Notes under the pieces: model-generated
The model's input: the letters and a program-made list of their open reading frames with translations, nothing else
Database searches by the model: none
What the model was told of the DNA's origin: nothing
Assembly: GCA_035536995.1 (NCBI GenBank)
Contig: DATLNB010000034.1
Location: forward strand, 1-64,000
From: AV80 sp035536995
Lineage (GTDB): Bacteria > Verrucomicrobiota > Verrucomicrobiia > Chthoniobacterales > UBA10450
Direction: 5' to 3'
DNA: 64,000 nucleotides
Shown: piece after piece, positions 59,134 through 64,000 of the stretch
How positions within the stretch are numbered: position 1 is the stretch's first letter
How the letters are laid out: every line of letters starts with the position of its first letter
Program-made: the position numbers and the translations under genes

Positions 59134-60099
59134 TCAGGCGAGGTCGCTCAGCGAACGCTTGGTCACCGCCGCCTGAAGATATTTCCCCCAGCTTAAATTG
59201 TCTTTGCCCGGCTGATGTTCCATTGCCTTGCGGATGGCCATGTCGGAGACCGCTTCGACGACCCATTCGAAATTCGCCTGTCCTACGCTCGCGACTTCCG
59301 CGTCCGGCGCAGGATTACAAAAATCGATCGCCAGCGGAACGCCGTCCCGAATGGCGAACTCGACCGTGTTGAGGTCGTACCCGAGATACTGATTCAACTG
59401 GAGCACTCCCCATTCGACGGCTTCCAGAATCGGTTTCGGCGCCGACCATTCAGTCTGGTAACGCAAGTGATACGGATGCCGTGGTTCGTAGGGCATGATC
59501 CGCACGTTGCGCTGGTCGATCGAGTAACAGCGGAAGTACATGTCGAACTCCACCGCCTCCTGCAACATCATGACGAGCTGGCCGGTCTCGCTATAGGCGC
59601 GGAAAAATTCTTCCGGATTGTTCAGCTTATAGACGTTTTTCCATCCGCCGCCGGCAAACGGTTTGAAGAATGCGGGCCACCCGATGTAATTGAATATGCC
59701 CTCCCAATCGAGGGGGTAAGCCAGGTTCCGGAATGAATTGTCCGTTGTGTCCGGCGGCAGTTGATGGGAAGGCAGCAACACCGTTTTCGGCACCGCCACG
59801 CCGATCTTCGTAGCCAGCGCGTTATTGAAGAACTTTTCATCAGCGCTCCACCAAAACGGGTTGTTCACCACCGCCGTTCCGGTCAGCGCCGCGTTCTTGA
59901 GCCAGGCCCGATAAAACGGTACGTCCTGCGAAATCCGGTCGATCACCACATCGTATCCGCAGGGCTCCCCCTGGACGACTTTGTCCATCCGGACGAATTC
60001 CGCGGCGATGTCCTTGCCGCCTGTTTTTTGGTTCACCCGCTCGACGAATGCCGGCGGGAAACTCCCTTCCATTCCAAAAAGGATTCCGATCTTTTTCAT
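59134..60099 (-). CDS. ATP-grasp amide ligase
   Basis: A 321-residue ATP-grasp protein. The front has 'MKKIGILFGMEGSFPPAFVERVN', the ATP-binding segment 'GWPAFFKPFAGGGWKNVYKL', the adenine-contact strand 'LVMMLQEAVEFDMYFRCYSI', and the metal site 'TVEFAIRDGVPLAIDFCNPAPDAE'. Relatives join amino acids or similar groups with ATP. Second gene in a minus operon behind the esterase gene at 60128, 28 bp apart. With the YbdK-like and GSP-synthase-like proteins it makes a third ligase in one operon. Confidence 0.83.
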   Translation of the reverse strand: MKKIGILFGMEGSFPPAFVERVNQKTGGKDIAAEFVRMDKVVQGEPCGYDVVIDRISQDVPFYRAWLKNAALTGTAVVNNPFWWSADEKFFNNALATKIGVAVPKTVLLPSHQLPPDTTDNSFRNLAYPLDWEGIFNYIGWPAFFKPFAGGGWKNVYKLNNPEEFFRAYSETGQLVMMLQEAVEFDMYFRCYSIDQRNVRIMPYEPRHPYHLRYQTEWSAPKPILEAVEWGVLQLNQYLGYDLNTVEFAIRDGVPLAIDFCNPAPDAEVASVGQANFEWVVEAVSDMAIRKAMEHQPGKDNLSWGKYLQAAVTKRSLSDLA

Positions 60100-60127
60100 A
60101 ATTGGGTTCCGTTAACGAATTTCGCCG

Positions 60128-60844
60128 CTATCCGCAGATTTTCGCGAGATACTGCGGGAGCATGTCGCGCCAGTAATTCCAGTCGTGCCCGCGCCATCTG
60201 CCATCGTCGAGCCAATGCTGGATGCCTTTCGAATTCAGGATCTCCGAAAGCCGATACGATTCGTGGCGGGTGTTATCCCATTCCCCGGTGCCGATAATGA
60301 TGCCCATGTGGTTGAACTTCCACGGATCGGAAATGTTAGGCAGGTAATCGTAGGGGCTGTTGAAATAAATGTTGTCGTCGTAGTAGCCGTCGAAGAATGA
60401 GCTGATGTCGAAGGCGCCGCTGAGCGAGATCAGGTAGCTGACCGCGTCGGGGTGGCGGAAAGCGATGTTGGCTGCGTGATACGCGCCGAGGCTGGCGCCG
60501 CTCATCATGACGCGGTGGGTCCCGCATTCGCGCCGCGCCAGGTCGAACACGTCTTCCACAATGACGCGCTCGAATCCGTTGTGGGTCCGCATCCGGTCCG
60601 CCGGGTGGATCTTTTTATTATAGAAGCTGTCGAGATCGGCCGAATCCGGGCAGTAGATCGTGATCTTGCCGCGATCGACAAAGCTGGCGATGGAATCGGT
60701 CAGGCCGAAATCTTTGTTCTGCGAGTAACGCCCGAAAGAGGTTGGGAAAAGGACCAACGGGATGCCACCGCCATCGCCGAAAGCGAGCATTTCAAACTCG
60801 CGGCTCAGGTGCGGCGTCCACCAGCGAATGTAACGTTCGTTCAT
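60128..60844 (-). CDS. Alpha/beta-hydrolase esterase (COG4947-like)
   Basis: A 238-residue hydrolase. The nucleophile Ser is in 'VMMSGASLGAYHAANIAF' (GxSxG), with a probable acid in 'DDNIYFNSPYDYLP' or 'GTGEWDN', and the His in 'RWRGHDWNYWRDML'. The opening 'MNERYIRWWTPHLSREFEMLAFG' marks a distinct esterase subgroup that I associate with amidoligase neighbourhoods. ATG at 60844 is chosen because upstream codons lack homology and would overlap the divergent esterase gene. First gene of the operon. Confidence 0.82.
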   Translation of the reverse strand: MNERYIRWWTPHLSREFEMLAFGDGGGIPLVLFPTSFGRYSQNKDFGLTDSIASFVDRGKITIYCPDSADLDSFYNKKIHPADRMRTHNGFERVIVEDVFDLARRECGTHRVMMSGASLGAYHAANIAFRHPDAVSYLISLSGAFDISSFFDGYYDDNIYFNSPYDYLPNISDPWKFNHMGIIIGTGEWDNTRHESYRLSEILNSKGIQHWLDDGRWRGHDWNYWRDMLPQYLAKICG

Positions 60845-60949
60845 CGAGTATCGGGTTCTCTTCTGCGGCCGGGGGAGTCCTTTCCTAAAGCCCTCGCGCG
60901 GGAAAGGCAAACAGGAAGAGAAACCTCGACAAGTCCGAAACCACACGCG

Positions 60950-61882
60950 ATGCGTTTCGCTTTCATGCCGACTTCGACCTTGACCGGAAATATTCAGGCG
61001 CATCCCGGCTTTCGCTCGAAAATCCTCAAGAACCGGCGCGACGTCCTGGTGTATTTGCCGCCGGGGTACCGGCGTTTCACCGGCCGGCGGTATCCCGTTC
61101 TTTATTTACACGACGGGCAGAACGTCTTCGATGCGGCCACCTCGTTCGGCGGCGTGGAATGGGGCGTGGATGAGACGGCCCAGCGCCTGATCCGAAGCAA
61201 CCTGATGGAGCCGCTCATCATCGTCGCGATTGCCAACACTGGTGAAGAGCGCATCCATGAATACGCCCCGACCCCGGCGCGGATCGACCCGCCAAAACGG
61301 AAGCGAAGCAAAGGGCTGTTGCGAAACTACGGGCGTTTCCTGATTGAGGAGCTGAAGCCGTACATAGACAGGAAATATCGGACGCGGCGGGAGGCGGAAT
61401 TTACCGGTCTCGGCGGTTCCTCGCTCGGCGGGCTGGCCACACTGACCCTCGGGCTTTGGTTCCCGGACCATTTTAACCGGTTGGCCGTTCTCTCGCCCTC
61501 GATCTGGTGGGACGACTGCACGATCTACGACATCGTTGATGAAGTTGACGAGGAGGCAAAGCCGCCTCTCAAAATCTGGCTTGATACCGGGACGCACGAG
61601 CCGGGATGGGAACGGGCCGCGGTCTTGCGCGACCGCTTGCTGGAGAAAGGCTGGCGCCTGCACGACGACCTTCACTTCCTGGAAGTTGAGGGCGCGGACC
61701 ATAGCGAAGGTGCGTGGGCCGGGCGGATGGACCCGGTCCTCCGTTTCCTCTTTCCGCCGCCACCGCCCGCAGAGATCGCACAACCAAGAAAACGCCGTGG
61801 GGTGGTTCGCCGCCTGGTCGAACAGGCGCGGCGCCTGCCCGCGGTGGTGGACCGCGTGGTTCGTCGCGCGATCGCTGCCTAG
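60950..61882 (+). CDS. Alpha/beta-hydrolase esterase (enterochelin esterase-like)
   Basis: A 310-residue hydrolase of the Fes/esterase D type. 'RDVLVYLPPGYRRFTGRRYPVLYLHDGQNVFD' holds the oxyanion region, 'FTGLGGSSLGGLATLTLGLWF' the nucleophile (GxSxG), and 'VEGADHSEGAWAGR' the catalytic His. A basic Pro/Arg-rich tail (about 262-310) may bind nucleic acid or polyanion, or be disordered. It is divergent from the first esterase, with starts about 105 bp apart. Two in-frame ATGs (60950, 60965) are possible; the first is used. Confidence 0.85.
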   Translation: MRFAFMPTSTLTGNIQAHPGFRSKILKNRRDVLVYLPPGYRRFTGRRYPVLYLHDGQNVFDAATSFGGVEWGVDETAQRLIRSNLMEPLIIVAIANTGEERIHEYAPTPARIDPPKRKRSKGLLRNYGRFLIEELKPYIDRKYRTRREAEFTGLGGSSLGGLATLTLGLWFPDHFNRLAVLSPSIWWDDCTIYDIVDEVDEEAKPPLKIWLDTGTHEPGWERAAVLRDRLLEKGWRLHDDLHFLEVEGADHSEGAWAGRMDPVLRFLFPPPPPAEIAQPRKRRGVVRRLVEQARRLPAVVDRVVRRAIAA

Positions 61883-62892
61883 TTCGTCACCTGGTGTCCG
61901 TTGCCCTCGAGCGGTGGAGCGCTCGCCCCGCTGAATTCCTCGGTGAACTTGCCGAGCCGGCGAAATTTTTGGTAACGCTTCTCGAGCAGATCGTCAATTG
62001 AGAGGGCGCACAGGCGCTCGAGGTTTTGGCGCAACGCTGTCCCGAGGTTCGCTGCCGCCATGTCGGGATCACGATGGGCCCCGCCCTCTGGCTCCGGCAC
62101 GATCTCGTCAACCACCCCCAGCCCCATCAAATCCTGCGCCGTCAATTTCAGCGCTTCGGCCGCTTCCGGCGCATGTTTTCGGTCCTTCCACAGGATCGCC
62201 GAACACGCTTCCGGGCTGATCACCGAGTAGTAGGCGTTCTCCAAAATCAGGACCCGGTCAGAAACGCCGATTCCAAGCGCACCACCGGAACCACCTTCGC
62301 CGATGACAACGGCCACGGTTGGCACCCGGAGGTTCATCATCTCCCGCAGATTAACCGCGATGGCTTCCGAAATGTGCCGCTCCTCCGAGCCGATGCCGGG
62401 ATAGGCCCCGGGCGTATCGATCAACGATATCACGGGGAGGCTGAACTTTTCCGCCATTCGCATCAGGCGAAGCGCCTTGCGGTATCCTTCGGGATGGGCG
62501 CATCCAAAATTGCGCATCACGTTCTCCTTGGTGTCGCGCCCTTTCTGGTGACTGATAACAACACATCGGTGCTGGCCGAGTTTCGCCAGGCCGCTCGGCA
62601 TCGCCTTATCGTCGCTGAAAACCCGATCGCCGTGCAGCTCGATCCAGTTGGTAAAACAACGCGCAACGTAATCGAGCGCGAAGGGCCGCAAAATATGACG
62701 GGCCAGTTGGACCCGCTGCCAGGCCGTCAGGTTGTCGTAAATCTGCCGGCGCGTTTCGCGGATTTTGGTTTCCATCGCCTCGACTTCGGAGCCGAAATTG
62801 AGGTCGTGCCGGTCGGAGTGGTCCTTCAGGTCCTGAAGCCGCCTTTGCAGTTCCAGGATCGGCTTTTCGAAGTCCAAAGGATGCGATTCCAT
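61879..62892 (-). CDS. accA: Acetyl-CoA carboxylase carboxyltransferase subunit alpha
   Basis: A 337-residue subunit of the first committed enzyme of fatty acid synthesis. Visible marks are 'LDFEKPILELQRRLQDL' at the start, 'ELHGDRVFSDDKAMPSGLAKL', 'NFGCAHPEGYRKALRLMRMAEKF', 'TPGAYPGIGSEERHISEAI' and 'GEGGSGGALGIGVSDRVLILENAYYSVISPE'. It supplies malonyl-CoA for both phospholipid and sphingolipid chains. The stop overlaps the esterase gene on the other strand by 4 bp. No accD in the window. Confidence 0.96.
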   Translation of the reverse strand: MESHPLDFEKPILELQRRLQDLKDHSDRHDLNFGSEVEAMETKIRETRRQIYDNLTAWQRVQLARHILRPFALDYVARCFTNWIELHGDRVFSDDKAMPSGLAKLGQHRCVVISHQKGRDTKENVMRNFGCAHPEGYRKALRLMRMAEKFSLPVISLIDTPGAYPGIGSEERHISEAIAVNLREMMNLRVPTVAVVIGEGGSGGALGIGVSDRVLILENAYYSVISPEACSAILWKDRKHAPEAAEALKLTAQDLMGLGVVDEIVPEPEGGAHRDPDMAAANLGTALRQNLERLCALSIDDLLEKRYQKFRRLGKFTEEFSGASAPPLEGNGHQVTN

Positions 62893-62908
62893 GGTGGGGA
62901 CGTTGAAA

Positions 62909-62973
62909 CGTTACATTGTTACATCGTTACACGGCGCTGCCCCGATTCACGATTCACCATTCACGATTCACCA
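62909..62973. repeat. Short-period direct repeats upstream of accA
   Basis: CGTTACATTGTTACATCGTTAC (62909-62930) repeats the word GTTACA, and 62944-62973 repeats GATTCAC/CATTCAC. Such words often fill small gaps in these genomes. They occupy the gap between accA and the LysM gene. Confidence 0.6.
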
Positions 62974-62979
62974 ATCCAA

Positions 62980-63819
62980 TCAGTCCGTAATGGTGACAGC
63001 GGTCTTGCTGTTTACAAGGCTGCTTAGCTCCTCCGTGTCCGAGGCGGGCAGGCCCAGGCCGGGCGGAGGCGGCTGGTTCGATTCGTCCTTCTGCCCGGCA
63101 TCGGGGACCGCAAAGAGGAAGTAACCAGGAGCGGCCAGGCGAATCCATCGGGTGCTTCCGGTCCATTCCTTGGTCCCGAACCCAACGCGTTTGCCCGCCT
63201 TCCAGGCCAGGACCTCGGCGACCCGCGTGTTGATGCGCGGCGCCTGTTTGGGGGACAACCGGACGTTCTTGATGTGATAACGCTTAAAGAACTGCCCGTG
63301 ATTGAGCAGGATCACCGTCTGGGCCTTGCGCTGGATAAAAACGGAAAACTCGGGATGCGAGATCAGGAGACGCTGCCCCACCCGGAGCATCGAGTTCGTC
63401 AGGTTGTTCGTCCGCATGATCAGCTCGGGGGTCGTCTTGGTTTTATTCGCGATCTTCGCCAGGACGTCTCCGCTCTTGACGATGTATTCCTGCTTTTCCG
63501 GCGATTGATAATCGGTCAGGAGCATCTCGATGTTTACCTGCCCGAGAAGGTCTTTCGCGGCCTCGACGTGCAAACCGGTCGGAAATTTCTGCATATAGGA
63601 GAGGAGCGCGTCGCGGGCCTCCATGAGTTTTCCTTCCTGGCGCAGTTTGGCCGCCGCCTGGAAGTCCGGCAGCCCAACGTCCGGCACAGGCTCAACCGGT
63701 ATCTCCCCGCTCTTCTCCGCCTGGATCTTGCGCTCCGGCTTAACGAAGAGGTCGTAACTGAAAAAAGCTGCGCCGCCGAAAATGACCGCGGCAAGCAAAA
63801 GGACAAAAAGCCATTTCAT
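62980..63819 (-). CDS. LysM protein with degenerate L,D-transpeptidase-like C-terminus
   Basis: A 279-residue protein with an N-terminal membrane anchor or signal (about 4-25). Residues about 50-85 may be a tetratricopeptide-like pair. A LysM domain follows at about 108-152 ('EYIVKSGDVLAKIANKTKTTPELIM', 'LRVGQRLLI'), which binds peptidoglycan. The rest follows the layout of a YkuD L,D-transpeptidase and ends 'ASDTEELSSLVNSKTAVTITD', the normal YkuD ending. Where the catalytic 'SHGCIRL' would be, there is a Pro-rich 'PPPPGLGLPASD' with no Cys. It is probably a non-catalytic wall-binding protein. Confidence 0.78.
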   Translation of the reverse strand: MKWLFVLLLAAVIFGGAAFFSYDLFVKPERKIQAEKSGEIPVEPVPDVGLPDFQAAAKLRQEGKLMEARDALLSYMQKFPTGLHVEAAKDLLGQVNIEMLLTDYQSPEKQEYIVKSGDVLAKIANKTKTTPELIMRTNNLTNSMLRVGQRLLISHPEFSVFIQRKAQTVILLNHGQFFKRYHIKNVRLSPKQAPRINTRVAEVLAWKAGKRVGFGTKEWTGSTRWIRLAAPGYFLFAVPDAGQKDESNQPPPPGLGLPASDTEELSSLVNSKTAVTITD

Positions 63820-63843
63820 GGGGCGGGATCAACGTGGTTCAAA

Positions 63844-63930
63844 AATCAATCGTGTCCACGCAGTTGGACGGCTGATTTTTGCGCTGGGCGCGCTGCCGAA
63901 GCTCCCGGCGCTGGCGCCGGCACTCCCTAC
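63844..63930. repeat. GC-rich palindromic repeat region at the right edge
   Basis: Contains GCGCTGCCGAAGCTCCCGGC (63890-63909) and GGCGCTGGCGCC (63908-63919) then GGCACTCCCTAC, a G/C hairpin of the kind found between genes throughout this window. It lies between the LysM gene and the partial gene at the edge. Confidence 0.5.
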
Positions 63931-63998
63931 GAAAACGTCTCCCACGCCGCCGGCTGCGGAAGCGGGTCCCCGTCTTTTCCCCACGTATTATGACAGTC
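63927..63998 (-). CDS. C-terminal end of a gene cut by the window edge
   Basis: Reading inward from the right edge on the minus strand, one frame gives a plausible protein end ('WGKDGDPLPQPAAWETFS') closed by TAG at 63927-63929. The other two frames either stop early or read as Arg-rich low complexity. Too short to identify. Confidence 0.4.
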   Translation of the reverse strand, partial: DCHNTWGKDGDPLPQPAAWETFS

Positions 63999-64000
63999 CT

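Noticed and set aside
1..64000. Prophage, integrative element, transposon or origin of replication
   Set aside because: No integrase, transposase, phage structural gene, dnaA or attachment-site duplication beside the tRNA-Glu could be seen, and gene content is largely chromosomal housekeeping.

Overview
This looks like a G+C-rich chromosome segment of a diderm bacterium. I infer a soil Verrucomicrobiota of the Spartobacteria/Chthoniobacterales type. The grounds are the lipid A/LPS gene waaA, the long plant/chlamydia-style IspG, giant secreted proteins with Thr-Pro linkers and a duplicated 'LSTR...IGGF...IRxxGPSL' C-terminal domain (which I associate with that group), many small palindromic intergenic repeats, and few clear Shine-Dalgarno sequences. 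There is one tRNA (Glu) and no sign of phage, plasmid, insertion sequence or CRISPR.

Layout. 1-462: tandem repeats of about 172 bp. 438-10171: a sphingolipid locus. It has a serine-palmitoyltransferase-like AOS enzyme, an FA2H-like fatty acid 2-hydroxylase, a bacterial-ceramide-synthase-like GNAT acyltransferase and two CDP-alcohol phosphatidyltransferases. It also has a tightly coupled operon (HAD phosphatase, nucleotidyltransferase, ATP-grasp enzyme, class III aminotransferase, Gfo/Idh/MocA dehydrogenase) that looks like synthesis of an activated amino-alcohol head group. This is the most interesting part of the window. 10511-13537: secreted beta-propeller protein. 13563-17045: tRNA-Glu and the operon AsmA-like/rsmD/waaA. 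17107-26460: housekeeping genes (lipid kinase, rhomboid-like protein, glnE, DUF4112, rho, yebC, typA).

26618-40102 is a run of exported proteins on the minus strand: an FN3 protein, a small secreted protein, an Asp-box propeller protein, a lipoprotein and a subtilisin. 40374-45079 holds a dioxygenase, an aldo/keto-reductase-like protein, a sugar acyltransferase/aminotransferase pair and a glycosyltransferase, probably for surface glycan or metabolite modification. 45086-50749 is the isoprenoid/phospholipid/envelope-stress operon cdsA-dxr-rseP-small gene-ispG. 50965-55012 carries tdh and kbl (threonine to glycine) with a methyltransferase and a 3D-domain lipoprotein between them.

55368-61882 is a second candidate system: three different putative amide-forming ligases (a GSP-synthase-like ATP-grasp protein, a YbdK/GCS2 carboxylate-amine ligase and a second ATP-grasp enzyme), an M29-type aminopeptidase, two alpha/beta-hydrolase esterases and a small protein that has a paralogue at 46855-47091. 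61879-63819 holds accA and a LysM protein whose C-terminus resembles an L,D-transpeptidase without its catalytic cysteine motif. The right edge cuts into another minus-strand gene.

All functional calls come from reading motifs by eye. No database search was possible.
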